DNA of 64,000 bases from Psychrobacter sp. JCM 18901 (GTDB lineage: Bacteria > Pseudomonadota > Gammaproteobacteria > Pseudomonadales > Moraxellaceae). Positions 50,317-62,303 of this stretch are shown here, piece by piece. Position 1 is the stretch's first letter, and every line of letters starts with the position of its first letter. Both the position numbers and the translations under genes were made by a program. The stretch is taken from assembly GCF_000586435.1 (NCBI RefSeq), contig NZ_BAWH01000006.1, positions 1 to 64,000 on the forward strand, given 5' to 3'. Under the pieces are notes generated by a model. The model was not told where the DNA came from. It worked only from the letters and a program-made list of their open reading frames with translations, and made no database searches.

Positions 50317-53300
50317 TCAACTCACAATAGATAGTTTCTCATCTGTGATTAGCATCATATGCACAAAAAACCGTAGTAGCGGTGAGTATTGCCACCTATT
50401 CGTTTGATCTCTAGGATCTCGGCTAGCAATACCGATATGGAGAGCATTTTTCGAATCATTAGATTGCTGCTTAATATCTTGATAGTCAGTAGATGACATA
50501 GTTTTCATCAATAAATCTTCGTTGCTACTCACCAGCCAACGTTTCAAAGGCAGCAGTTTCTCAGCAATACCAATGAACCGCTGCAACTCCTTCTCATCTT
50601 CTTTTCTAAATGGTAGGTATGCTCGGCTATTAGACAGTTTTTCACGACATATCTCAATAAACCAAGTCCAGTCAGTCCCTGACTTTTCTCGTAGACGGTA
50701 AGCATTACTTAACAAAAGCGATAGCAATCTTAAGTCACTTTGGTATTGAATGTTCAGTGGACTCAGTACAGGGGTATTTGAATCTGATAGCTTAACAAAG
50801 CGAGGTTTGCCGCGTTTGGTAGTGATGTCGATAATCTCGCTGGCACGTTCTATTAGAACCTTTGCATCGTGAATAGAAATATTTGCTAACTGGGCTGCCT
50901 TACTTAATGGCATCTCTTTATCATAGGTCTGTAGTAGCAGTTGAACTCGGTTTAGACCATAACGACCAAACAATTCATCAGCGGCTAGCGTATTGGTACT
51001 CAAGAGAAATTGCTTATCACAGTTCTCTATCGTAAATTTAGGTGACTTGCGTTTGCCTTCTATAATATTTTTAAATAAAAGTGTACGGATACTAGGTATG
51101 CTGACGCTACTATTACGAACAGTCGCATTATTTTCCTTAAGCTTTTTGTTCGTAAAACCTGTTACGTTATACAGCGTCCGCTCTGGCAATGTTATATCTG
51201 CTTTACTAAGCGCATAGGTCGCCATCAGTGTGGCAAAGTGGTTGTAATACTCAAAGCTCCGCTCAGGCGATAAGTGTCCCATAATACCTGAGAGAGCATA
51301 CCAGCGATCTTGTGCATTAATATGCTCTCCGAGTATGCCTTGTTTAATGCGAAGTACATCGCTTTCGTCATAATCGGTAAGGGCTTCTACGAGATCTGAA
51401 TGGCCTACTAGCACCAGAGATAGGTTACTCACTGCCGTATGCCTAAACCCATGAAAAGTATGGTCTGTAACATTATCATCTACCGATATGTCTTTTAAGA
51501 TTCGTTTGAGTAATTTTAACGGAACATGGTCATCAATAGGGCGCTGATCCGATGATAAGGTAAAGATAAATTTGTTTGAATTGCCGCCGATATTACTTTG
51601 CACAAAGTTAATAAAAAAACTCAGTTCATTAGGCTTTAGGAGGGCAAATAAGGGAACGCGGCGAATACTACTTTGAGTCTTAGTTGGACGATAGCTATTG
51701 GGCTGATCACCACTGAGGGTGTGGCTGCCTTTAGACCTTCGATGTCATTATACTTAAGTCCTAACAGCTCTTTTTTGCGCATCCCAGTACGATAGACTAA
51801 GATAAATAAAAGCGCGAACATCTCCCGCTCCAATATATCTACAGAACCCAGTATCTGCGTAATAATGGCTTGGTACGCTTGCGGTGATATCAGCTCCGCA
51901 CGTACACGCCGACCATTTTTGGCGTGTTGAAAGTTCACGGAGGGAAGGTTGTATTTGCTCTTAGCAAAATTGTGCATACTCTTTAATAAATTGGCAGAAT
52001 ATCCAATGTCAGTATTGTTTCGTACGACAGCTTTGTATTCTAAGATGTCTTCATAGAGCTCTTCAAACTCTTCCTCTGACCAAATATCAAGCGGCTGCGC
52101 TTTTGTGAAATACAACCACTCATAGCCTATGGTTTTAATATATTTCAAAATAGTTACGTTGTTCGGTGGTGCTTCTCGGCTTAGCAAACTGAGTACCCAA
52201 TCTAATAAAATCTTTTCACTTAAATCATCGTATTGCTTATAACGTTTTTGTACTCTTTCGATAAGAGTAGGTGGCTTTTTGCTGGTTTTTTTTCTTTTTC
52301 TGTTTTTTTATCCATTTTGAAGTCTTTAGTCAGGTTCATAATTAAATCAGACTTTCTAACCTCTATCTTTTTGGTAGAACTACTACTAGATGTCTCGTTT
52401 TGATTAACAGAGTTTTTGCTGATAGACAGCGTCAAAATATGTTCTAGAACATACGGCTCCTCTTTATGCTGATGTTTTTGGTTCAAAAACGACCAAAGTC
52501 CTGCGTGCTCAGTCCAGCCGTGTTATGCATACCTCGCAGCACCCCAACTGAAGCATGATCAATATCAGCGCCCTCCAGCTCCTCCCAGTAGTAACTGGCG
52601 TAATATAAAAACCTTGAAAAGGGAAGTGGCTTAATACCCAAAGGCTTGATCACGTCAGACAAAGCCACAGCCAAGTATTGTTTTATCTTATCTTCTGACA
52701 GCTTGGCAATGATAGGTTCAAACTCTACTTGACTACTTTTTGTATGATAATGCATCAGCCAACACTGACTGACCATATCTACAACGATTTGCTTGGTGTT
52801 GTAAAGCTTGTCACTTTCTTCTTCTCGCTCATTACCAAAGCGCTTTTGTACAAAGCGCGGCGAGACCATTATCCTTTCTTTGATGAATGGCTGATACTCT
52901 TTGGTGAGCAATGAGATAAGCCAGCCTTGAAGCATTTGTACCTCGTTGATGCCACCATATACAATTCCTGAGAATATCAGCCAGCCTATAATCTGATCTT
53001 GGCTATAGTCGCTGTTTGCTCCCAATTATGCTCTACTGCGCGAATAATTTTGACCAGCGCCTTACCGTCTTTTAACCAAGCTGTATTTGTAATTAGTGGA
53101 TTAATTTTAGTAGGCTGTGGCGCGATTATCTTAGGATAGTGATGCTCAGCAAGCATATGGTACTTATTTTGATAGTCAACGAACTTAACGACGACTTGCC
53201 AGACATGTTTGAGTGTTCTAGATGACTCGTAAGCTTTTGCAATTTTGTTTTCAATGATTGACTGAAACTCATCAAAACCCTCTCGAGACAATGGTTCCAA

Positions 53301-53648
53301 TTGTCTATAAAGCTCTATCTGAAACTGGCTCAAAGATTGACTCCAAGATAGCCATGACAAATCGAAATAATCGCTAGAGCTTGGCGAAAATGAAAAGATG
53401 CGTTCATTGGGCCAAAGCGCTTGTTGATAGTATTTATTGAAAGACTTTATGAATCCGATACTTCCAGGATGAATCCTTTTCAACGACTCCCATTCGGTTT
53501 GTAAGTCGGCGAGTAGCTGTATCTCACGTGTCCTTGCCGTGTCACTGTCTTTGAGTATAGATGGGTAAGGCACGTAGCGCTTTTTCCTACCATCAAACTT
53601 TGCTAAGTCATCAATAATTTTTGGCAGCTGTATTTCATTTATTAGCAT
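50317..53648 (-). CDS. Very large tyrosine-recombinase-like protein
   Basis: About 1110 residues if read as one gene across breaks near 53020, 52485, 52200 and 51620-51680. The join at 52485 is a missing base in a T-run ('DFGRF' to 'LNQKHQ'), and the others are similar. The catalytic core lies in the middle: 'VYRTGMRKKELLGLKYNDI' (Arg I), 'HTFHGFRHTAVSNL' (HxxR), 'GIMGHLSPERSFEYYNHF' (His and the Tyr candidate). About 60 residues separate HxxR from the GH motif, more than usual. The start at 53648 overlaps the preceding recombinase gene by 14 bp. If the breaks are real, this is three or four dead pieces. Confidence 0.65.
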
Positions 53649-55443
53649 GGTCAACCTCTGCAGTGCTTGTGCCAACATGATTTGAATTAGGGTAATGGTT
53701 GATTATGATATCTGATAACCCAAGCTGTGCTGCGATCTGTTCAAACACGGACGCTACACGCTTAATATCTGCTTTACTACTTGATGAGAAACGTCCCAAT
53801 ACTTCTTGACGAGCTTTTTCATGACCAATAACCGTGTTAATCAGCGATAAGGAAACGCCAAGCTTTTCAAGCTGCGTACGAACAAAGTGGCGTGTCCAGT
53901 AGGGATTGGCGTCAATGATGTGCTTGGTCATATGATAAGCATCGCCACGCTTAATGTCTTTAAGAGTAGGGGAGTTAGCAGTAGGAGCTCGCTCATACAA
54001 CAGCTTTAATAGTGCTTCATCATTACCCAAACGGATATTGTCAACGATAGCGCTGATGTCATGATGACCTTGGTGCTTTGCCTGATAATTAATCAAATAC
54101 GCTCTATAGTCTGTTAGATGGCGTATAAGTGTGGGGCATAGCGGAATGAGACGATCACTTTTAACTTTCTTAACAGGCTTGTCATTGATGAGCAGCCAAC
54201 CCATATCAAGATCGATATCGTACATCTTGCCAAGGCCGTTGTTCGGTCGCACGCCGGTTAAAAGGCAAAAGACAAACCATACAAAAATACTGGTTCTGTT
54301 AAAGTGCTCCTCATCGTTTGAACTTTGATCGGTCCAGTACTTCATCTCATTTATGATGTCGCAAACTGTTTCAATCTTCAACGCAAACGCTGAGCCCACC
54401 GTATATTTATGCCAAGGAGTGATATAAGTTAAGTCAAAATCACTGTTGCTATTAAATATACCCAGTGCTGATTTATAGTGAGCCATAAGTGCTTCGCTGG
54501 TGTGGCTACTATAGTACATCGCAGGAGCATGGGGCGCAGGCGTACGACAGATGATATCAGCGATATGCGCATGACAATCAGGCGTATAGCGAGAGAGCAC
54601 GACATGTAGTGCAGTCTCTATACGATTGACGGACAGGTAAGGCAATCCAAGGCTGCTACGTAAGACGGCAAGATAAGCCGTAAAATCTTCTTTTAATGGC
54701 AACTCGCAAGCAAGTAAATCATCTATCAGCCACAATGGCAGTGGAACTTTGATGGTATCAAAAGTATTTTCATAATTCTTTACGGGCAATGTTTGGCTTG
54801 TGGACCTTTTAGTAATACCTAACCTGTGTTTAATGTAATACTTTTTGCCTTCAAGATTGAAAATACTAGAATGACTGATATAGCCGGGTATTAGTAAGGA
54901 CTTAACTGGCAGCCCGGTAATCATAGATAACAGTAAAATACCCGCACAGGTTTTATCAGTCTCTGATTCTGGTAAGGTGCTTGCGTCTTGATTGAGTGCA
55001 GCAAATAACGCTTGGTAGCCGGCAAGGGACAGTAAGCGCGTGTTAGAGTTAAGCGCTAGATTGCGCTGAGACATGTAGTTTTGCTGTAGCGATAAATCTA
55101 TAGTTTGGAGCGGTATAGAGTGTTTGATTAACGGGTTTGGATATTCGCCATAGCTAACATAGGGTTCCTCATAGTGGTCAATACGCTCTTCAAAGCTGGT
55201 GGTTAACCCTTCATAGCTTTCAGTATTAGCTTCTAAAAATGCAAGATCTATGGCGATAGCGCTGTGTTCTATATCATCACGTGTGTAACCCCATGCATCA
55301 TTACTGAGTGTAGTAGTATTCCAGTTGTGACTCGTTGCAGTAGAGTCTAAGGGCAATCTCGATGTGTTGTCTGCTAAGTTGATGGCTATAATTTTAATAT
55401 GTTTAGGCGGCTTCTTATACTTGGGTCTAGGCTTGCGTAACAC
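53635..55443 (-). CDS. Large tyrosine-recombinase-like protein, apparently without the catalytic Tyr
   Basis: An intact protein of 602 residues. The C-terminal third has 'FVWFVFCLLTGVRPNNGLG' (Arg I), 'VKKVKSDRLIPLCP', 'NPYWTRHFVRTQLEKLGVSL' (RH motif, with Tyr three before the Arg) and 'INTVIGHEKARQEVLGRFSS'. In most recombinases a Tyr follows the GH motif by about nine residues; here only Phe is seen. The N-terminal 350 residues match nothing I recognise. The start overlaps the end of the gene before it by 17 bp, and the stop overlaps the next start by 14 bp. Confidence 0.75.
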   Translation of the reverse strand: MLRKPRPKYKKPPKHIKIIAINLADNTSRLPLDSTATSHNWNTTTLSNDAWGYTRDDIEHSAIAIDLAFLEANTESYEGLTTSFEERIDHYEEPYVSYGEYPNPLIKHSIPLQTIDLSLQQNYMSQRNLALNSNTRLLSLAGYQALFAALNQDASTLPESETDKTCAGILLLSMITGLPVKSLLIPGYISHSSIFNLEGKKYYIKHRLGITKRSTSQTLPVKNYENTFDTIKVPLPLWLIDDLLACELPLKEDFTAYLAVLRSSLGLPYLSVNRIETALHVVLSRYTPDCHAHIADIICRTPAPHAPAMYYSSHTSEALMAHYKSALGIFNSNSDFDLTYITPWHKYTVGSAFALKIETVCDIINEMKYWTDQSSNDEEHFNRTSIFVWFVFCLLTGVRPNNGLGKMYDIDLDMGWLLINDKPVKKVKSDRLIPLCPTLIRHLTDYRAYLINYQAKHQGHHDISAIVDNIRLGNDEALLKLLYERAPTANSPTLKDIKRGDAYHMTKHIIDANPYWTRHFVRTQLEKLGVSLSLINTVIGHEKARQEVLGRFSSSSKADIKRVASVFEQIAAQLGLSDIIINHYPNSNHVGTSTAEVDHANK

Positions 55444-56090
55444 ATGCGCATTTCGATATGCGGTCGTTATTTTTTTCTATTTGGCTCAGTTTGGCTTTTT
55501 CATCAGATTCATCTTTCTTTACTTTCTCACTTTTTTTCTGCTTTAATAGATCATTGAGGGTGGTAGATATGTACTCTACACTTATGGCCATCTGAGGTAA
55601 ATCGGGTAGTTCACGCCAAATCCATGTTCGTCTAGAAGATGATGAAAACTGAGCCTGTTTGAACTGCATCAGTATATCTTTAGTATCAGTTTTTCTATTG
55701 TGAACGATAAGTAGAGCTGCTGTGTGCATCGCTATGGATAACCAAACTAGTTGTTGCACTGCTTGACCTAACTGCCGTTTAATGACGATATCTTGCATTA
55801 GGATAAGCAGTTGCATCATCAATGGTTTTTGTGCCAAATCCTTACGATTAATTTGCATATACTGATCGTCAACTGGCCTTTTTTTGTAGTGTTTGTATGA
55901 CAGTTTCTGATAAATACTCAATCGCATTGTCATCTCGTTCATAACTACCATCTACTGTAGCAATAATGGTAGAGATAACCTTTAAGACAGATTCTGGGTA
56001 AACAAGTGCTTTATTATTCTTTATATGAGCAATGGTCTGTGCCGACAGCCAGTGTTCTTCATTGGGAGAGGTATCATCATTCTCAGTCAT
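55427..56090 (-). CDS. Unrecognised protein of the recombinase module
   Basis: About 221 residues after joining one break near 55880 ('VIQTLQKK' to 'PVDDQYMQINRKDLAQKP'). I do not recognise the family. The middle is helical ('QLLILMQDIVIKRQLGQAV'), and the C-terminus is highly charged and coiled-coil-like ('LKQKKSEKVKKDESDEKAKL'), which recalls small accessory proteins of recombinase transposons such as TnpC of Tn554, although similarity has not been tested. It overlaps its neighbours on both sides by a few bases. Confidence 0.55.
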
Positions 56091-56816
56091 AAAACAGCCT
56101 CAGAAGGTCGCTTGTAATAAGTTTGCTCACTTATGTTTATAAGCCGACAAAATGTAGTAATAGCAAAAATATTTTTGCCAAATAATTTTTGGTTTATCTC
56201 TTGATCCAAGACCTCGCTTAGCTGCGAGTAAATGAGCTTGATATCTATTTTTTTGTTGTATTTTGCAATGAGATCAATGAGCTCGTAAAAAAATAATGTC
56301 AAAATCAAACTGATTCTGTGATATATATTTCACGGCTACTTCTTTTCTTAATACATCAAAATCAATATAAGGACTTTTTACTATATGAAATAGCTCAAAG
56401 TTATTGAGCAAGAACCACTTTTCTTCCTCTTTTATAAAGCAGGTAAGTTTTGAGCAAGCATTACTTTGCTCAAGTTCGATAGCATGGCTATTCAGAAGTG
56501 GTCTGATATGGCAGGTATAAATATCAAACAGACTAATGATTTCTGGATATACAAGCACATTGAGTGTTTGTAGCTTAGCGATCGACAGTGATTTCATATC
56601 TTTCCCACTAAGATATTGAGTTGATGACTTGGTCGTTGTATCCCGTGTATTGACCTCCACTAATAACTTACGAGTATTAGCAAACAATTGAAAGCCAATT
56701 TGTGAGGTTTTGAGGCAAAAACTTAAATTAAGCGACAGCTGATGACGTCTTACTATGCTTCTGAGCTTTTGTAGACAAAACTGATGACAATTCTGTTCAT
56801 AGACCGAAAATCTCAA
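56087..56816 (-). CDS. Unrecognised first protein of the recombinase module
   Basis: About 243 residues after joining one break in an A6-7 run near 56285 ('FDFDIIFF' to 'YELIDLIAKYN'). The start is uncertain: only a TTG at 56816 lies after the upstream in-frame stop. The central part 'RKLLVEVNTRDTTTK' and the basic opening suggest a DNA-associated protein, but no family is assigned. It overlaps the next gene by 4 bp (ATGA-type junction), so it belongs to the same operon. Confidence 0.5.
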
Positions 56817-57062
56817 TGTTAAGAATTTAGAGGGTGTTTATGACGAGATAAGAAAGCTAGGAGGTTTCATTAAAATTGATAAGAAAAGCGTTTCGTATTG
56901 CTTTAAGGCAACATGCAGTTTTAGATTTTGTGATGCTATTTGCCAGCTATCAAGTGATAGTGCGTGCTATTGCTTATTGATAGAGCTTTATCGGAAAAAG
57001 CAGTTGTAGCTAAGAATGTATGACAAACGTCCATAGCTACATAGACAGGAAATCACATCTTT

Positions 57063-58452
57063 CTAAAAAGAACCAAACATAGTACCGAGTATGATGACTA
57101 GAGTGAGAGCAATTAATGGAATGACCACAGCAGTCGCAAATATATCTTTATAGGACTCTCTATGAGTCAAACCACAAATAGTTAGCATTGTTATTATTGC
57201 CCCATTATGTGGTAGTGAATCCAAACCGCCGGAAGCCAAAGAAGCAATACGATGCATTAATTCAGGGTCAATGTTATATTGTTCTGCCAATTGCATATAG
57301 CTTGCACCCATGATTTCCAACGCTATACCCAAACCACCTGAAGCTGATCCAGTAATACCTGCCAGAACGTTAATCATAATGGCTTCTGATATGAGGGGGT
57401 TGCCAGGCGCAATTTCCATAAGAGACTGTTTAATAATAGCGAAACCTGCAAGAGTTGCAATCACGGAGCCATAGCCTACTTCTGAAGCTGTATTAAAAAT
57501 AGGCAGTAAAGATCCGGTAGCACCTTTGTTTAAACTTTCTGCCACACTATCTATTCTTTTGAAACTCGAAGCAATAACAAACACACAAGCTAAAAACAAC
57601 GATAAAATAATGGCCCATATACCAATAACTGAGCTCAAGGCTACGCCACCAAATTTTTCGTCAGCTAAGTAACTGTTGTTCCATAACGGTATTATAATTT
57701 TTGAAAAAGCATAGTTGCCTATTATCACAATGAGAATAGGCGATAATGCGAGCCAAAAATTGGGTATGTCGATACCTGAATGAGGCTCTTTTTCATTTAA
57801 CGTATGATTTCCATAACCTTCATTATTTGCACTTGCAATACGCGTTTGGCGATTCATCCACAACATACCTCCGCCTAGCATAACTATCGAGGCAATAATG
57901 CCTAAACCAGGAGCTGCAAATGCATCGGTCTCAAAATAAGGCATCGGTATAACATTATGAATGGCAGGTGAACCTGGCAATGCTGTCATGGTCAAGGTTA
58001 GAGCGCCAATACAAATGGCTCCAGGTATTAGTCTTTTAGGTATGTTCGTCTGCTTAAATAAGGCGGCAGCAATGGGATATATTGCGAAAGTAACGACAAA
58101 GGCTGATACACCTCCATAAGTCAAGATTGAACAGGCTAAGACGACGGCTAACAAAGCATGTTTATCTCCCAGTTTATCCACGATGTTGCGAGCGATGCTA
58201 TAGGCATAACCAGAATCTTCCATCAACTTGCCGAAAATAGCACCTAAGATAAATAGCGGGAAATATTTCACAGCAAATCCGCCAAGCCCCTGCATGAATA
58301 CTTCAGTATAAATCCCCATGGTTTGACTACTATTACCACTTAAAACAACAGCTAAAATAGCGAGTAAGGGCGCTAAGACTAATACGCTGACACCTCTATA
58401 GGCAAAATATATTAAGAGTGATAAAGACAAAAAAAATAGCAAAAATGCTCAT
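57063..58452 (-). CDS. GntP-type organic acid permease
   Basis: About 462 residues with twelve or more helices. Marks of the gluconate:H+ symporter group are 'FPLFILGAIFGKLMEDSG', 'YGGVSAFVVTFAIYPIAAALF', 'LPGSPAIHNVIPMPYF' and 'ASGGLDSLPHNGAIITML'. The best start is ATG 58452, which requires removing one base from the T8 run near 58430; otherwise a TTG at 58442 would serve. The substrate could be gluconate, another hydroxy acid or a ketone-body acid. It stands alone. Confidence 0.8.
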
Positions 58453-58971
58453 AATTTCAATTTCCTTCCATGGAAAAATACGCTGTAAAATTATACTTTG
58501 TGAATAGGATAATGCTTCTGATAAACAGAATTTAGTCTGGTTATTATGTGATAAAAATTTCTAGGATCTTCTTCGTAGTTGCTATTTAGACGGGAATATG
58601 TCGTAGTGAGTAACGAATAAATGAAAGTGCTTTACGCCATAGCGTAAAGGATCACTGATAGCTAACCATTTCGTAGATAGAGCATTAGGGTTAATGCCCA
58701 GCATATTTACAACGATGTATACGACTCGATTTGTTGTCTATATCAAAGCGTACTCATACATTAAAAACACACCACTAGGGCTTTATAGCTTAAGTTAATA
58801 CTATTTGATCGGTGCCTGAAGAGGTTTGGCTTATAAGAGTGAACTGATTGAATGGTTGTTCATAATTGCTATCCTTAGCATAAATGAAATACGATTAATA
58901 CAACTGCTATAATAATGTGATGTGCAAACACTGAAAGGTTTGCCATTGTTTAAATACAGTTATATATAAAA

Positions 58972-58988
58972 CGATACATTATGTATCG
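58972..58988. promoter_or_regulatory. Operator-like palindrome
   Basis: CGATACAT-T-ATGTATCG is a perfect 8+1+8 palindrome 520 bp before the GntP-type gene start. The size fits a dimeric regulator site; the regulator is unknown. Confidence 0.45.
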
Positions 58989-59123
58989 AGTTAAAATCTA
59001 ACAGAGATATAAACAAATATCAACTATTAAAGCTTAATAGTCATTAGATAGCCTCAGCGATTTATTCTCAAGAGTAAGACTTTGTTATACATACGACATG
59101 TATGCTTAAAGCGTTAAGAAGAT

Positions 59124-59195
59124 TATGTTGTTCTAGCATTTATATATATCGAATATTGGTCTAATTACGATATATATAAATGCTAGAACAACATA
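59124..59195. repeat. Long perfect palindrome
   Basis: Arms of 28 bp (59124-59151 and 59168-59195) are perfectly complementary, with a 16-nt spacer. The outer half has TGTTGTTCTAGCAT, the inner half is a TATATA run. It lies in non-coding DNA and has no T-run after it. Confidence 0.85.
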
Positions 59196-59646
59196 GGATG
59201 CTGAACAGGAATGTTTTAGGCAGCAGTAGATAATAAGTAAAGACTAAAAGTCTTACTATTAAGAGTTTAAGGGTGTTTAGGAGAGGAGAGGATAGAAAAA
59301 CTGATACTTTGATTAAAATTTTACTCAAGTTTATTTTTTATACTGTAAAGATATTAATGGATAAATGTTTAATTATCCTGCTAAAATCCTACACCTAAAT
59401 CGATGATGGCATAAAGCATCTTTTTTTAAGTTCTGTTACTAATAGCCAAGTTACAATGATTAATTTTGGCGATTGCTCATATAAGTGAGACTAGAGGGGA
59501 TAGCTAGACAGGTTGGTTCTTACTACCATAATTTAATGGGTAAAATCACATTATGAAAGTAAATATATTGGCACAAAAATTGCTTTGAAAATATACCAAA
59601 AAATAATAGCTATTCAATAGACTAGCATTCCTCAAGGAAGTAGATA

Positions 59647-61519
59647 GTGACTCAAGAATTTTCCAGCCTTATTACCCCTATTGATAATTCTGAAATAATA
59701 CCAAAAGCTATTCAGCAAACTCCGTTTTGGGTGGCAGTAGGCATCTACTCTTTACTGTTATTAGTCGGCTCAGTGCAGCCTATGATCGGTATTATTGGTC
59801 TTTTATTATTAGGAGTGGCAGCTTTATTCAAGGTTATCATTCGTAATTTTCAAGTTATCGGTATTTTATTATTATTGGGAATAGCGGCTATGGCTATTCC
59901 TCTTCTATTAATTATATATATTCCAGTGCTATTATACTTTTTTTATAAAACGTCTTGGATATCTGTTTCAGCACTTCGGCTTGGTAATGGCTGGATTGTT
60001 TATCTACTTTTTCCCTATAGGATGATGGCAAATGGAGCAGTAGAATCTACCCCAGCAGTTGGTGTAATCATTCCTGTCGTTCTCTTTCCGATAATTTTAA
60101 AAAGTTTTGTAGATAATCGTGGCTATACCGTTCAGAAAGCTCTTGAGATTATGTCTGAAGCTCCTATCCTTATCATCTCAATCGTCTTACCTTTTTTGAA
60201 ATTAAACATAGGTGCGGACTTTTCAGAAGGGGTAGGCTCAGGAGAGGCTGTCGCAGGGGAAGCTGCCGCCGCCGCAAAACCAATGCCAAATGATGTGGCG
60301 TTTATGAAAGAGAGCCTATCTATAAAGGTGCTTTTGGCACAGAAGTCTCTGTTTCTGAGCCAGTCGCTACGACTGCTATGTTGACCGCCAACTCAGCCAT
60401 TACGGTTAACGGATTCTTTCAGCAGCTTCAAAACAGTCAACAAATACAATATGAAGATGGTACAAGCTCTGCTATTAATAATAATCTTAATCAAATTAGA
60501 ATTGGTGATAGTAGTCTTGAAAATCTCTATATACAAAACGATGGCGCCAGTCTAAAAATAACAGACAGTCAAGGTGATACTGTTGGTTTATTAAGCAAAA
60601 TGGGGCGAGCTTAAAGGTCACGGATGTTAATCATTTCAATATGGGTAGCATTACGCCTGATCAAAACGGCTTTAATATTACTGACAGCTTTGGTAAGTCG
60701 GTCGCTTCTATATCAGAAAGCTCAACGAGCCTAGATGCTTTTACCACAGAATCTATTATAGATATTGATGCTCAGCTTGATAGTATAAACAATACTAATA
60801 TTACTCCAGTAGAGGTCGATGCGCTTACATCAGAACAGAACTCATCACAATTGCCAAACGATACAGGAATAAATATAGCGCAAGGTGAGTTAGCGGCTGA
60901 TACGCTAGACAACGAAGCTAACGAAGAAGTTATTAATTGTCATCAGTTATTAGCAGTTTCTTTACTCAGTCTGATAGCAAATAAAAATCGTATTAGCAAT
61001 ACATCTGATAAGAGGATTAATGTATCTAAGAGAATTAATGCTTCTAAAGATATGATTAAAGCCCAAATGCAGGCAGGTAGATCTCAGCTATATGGTGATG
61101 ATAGTTTTTATGCTTATATTCAGAAAAACGCATCTGATGACTTCAAAAATAATGAGCGTGTCTATACGCACGACAAGATTAAAGACAACGCTAAATTCTC
61201 ACCTGAATCAATGAAGGCTATAGAAGACAAATTTGAATTATCGAATGAAAAGATATTACTAATATTTGATGATGCCTTTATCTTTACAGGTACCAATGGC
61301 ATGGTTTTGACTGAAGATCATATCTATTTACGAGCGATGTTGTGGGAAACTCAGAGCTTTTTAATTGATGAAGTTACTTCACTAAATACGCAAGGCATTT
61401 TGAGTAATGAAGCTAAGTTTAATAATGGAAGGCTTTCATATAGATTTCAAGAGCAACCGCTAAGAGTAGCCTATAAAGAGTTGATAAAGTTATTTAAAGA
61501 TTATAAAAATAGCCGATAG
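59647..61519 (+). CDS. Unrecognised multi-domain membrane protein with PH-like C-terminus
   Basis: About 623 residues across breaks near 60330 and 60600. It opens with several helices ('VAVGIYSLLLLVGSVQPMIG' to 'LLLIIYIPVLLYFFYKTSW'), then a Gly/Ala-rich linker, then a beta-type region in which 'NGASLKITDSQGDTVG', 'NGASLKVTDVNHFNMG' and 'NGFNITDSFGKSVAS' form three short repeats. The C-terminal 110 residues ('EKILLIFDDAFIFTGTNGMVLTEDHIYLR') resemble PH-like domains found in membrane stress proteins, though this is by eye only. The start is GTG 59647 with AAGGAAG about 8 bp before it. Confidence 0.6.
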
Positions 61520-61692
61520 GTAGCAGGTCAAATACATAAGCCTTGCTTCTAAAAATAAATAGTGGAATAAAAATGAGAAATATCGTTTTAGCCGTTATTG
61601 GTTGTAGTTGAGTTTTAAAGAGAGCTATACCGTGTACAAGATATTCATACTCTATCAATCAAAGGTCCATTTTTTTAAGGGAAATAACTATA

Positions 61693-62279
61693 ATGCAGCT
61701 ATTAAAACATAAACTTATTCATAGAGTATTGATTTCAAGTTTATTGCTTGGGTTGTCAGTATTTGCATCTGCATCAGATGAAAGCTACGAAGACATGAGT
61801 GCGCTCATAGCAGAGGCATCTGAAGAGTTAGATATTGCGGCTGCAGCACTACCAACTGTATCTGTGGCTCAAGAAAATACTGCAGCAGTTAGGACTGGAA
61901 TGGCAACAATCTATGGTAAGCCTTACTACCCCTCTGACTACACACCAGAAATGACTGTTTATGCAAGAAGCTTAAGTTCAGGAAAAACATACTCTGTCAA
62001 CGTCCCAGATAGTGCGCCACAATATAAAATAAAGTTACCTGCACCTGCCACTTACGTATTCTTTTCATGGACGAAAGATAGACTAGGCACCAATGTCGAT
62101 GACCCTGAAGGCTATATAGAAAGGTGGGTGCACTATATAGCCACTGTAGTGCAACAGTTCTTGATGTGACTTGTGACAATCACTCTCCCGAACCTGTAGC
62201 GTTAAAACCTAACCAAGTAATTAGAGATTTTCAAATATCGGATTATTACTACGATAAAGACCAAGTCCCTCAGCCTTAA
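61693..62279 (+). CDS. Unrecognised exported protein
   Basis: About 195 residues with one break near 62120, after which the frame continues 'HCSATVLDVTCDNHSPEPV'. A signal peptide ('VLISSLLLGLSVFASASD') is clear. The mature part 'GMATIYGKPYYPSDYTPEMTVYARSLSSGK' is beta-rich and holds Cys residues late on, which suits a secreted or periplasmic fold with a disulfide. No family is assigned. A short ATG frame at 61573 ('MRNIVLAVIGCS') just before it looks like a lipoprotein start that stops at once. Confidence 0.55.
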
Positions 62280-62303
62280 GTAAAAGTTAATGGAATCGAA
62301 CTA

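Larger units (their letters stand above)
58453..59646. other. 1.2 kb without a gene, with two palindromes
   Basis: No coding sequence is supported; stops are dense in all frames. It holds a GCAAAC/GTTTGC pair near 58924-58944, a short operator-like palindrome at 58972-58988 and the long palindrome at 59124-59195. Such a stretch between a metabolic gene and unknown genes near a restriction system suggests an insertion border. Confidence 0.5.

Noticed and set aside
56819..57009. Open frame on the plus strand after the recombinase module
   Set aside because: No start codon and no recognisable features; possibly a relic but not supportable as a gene.
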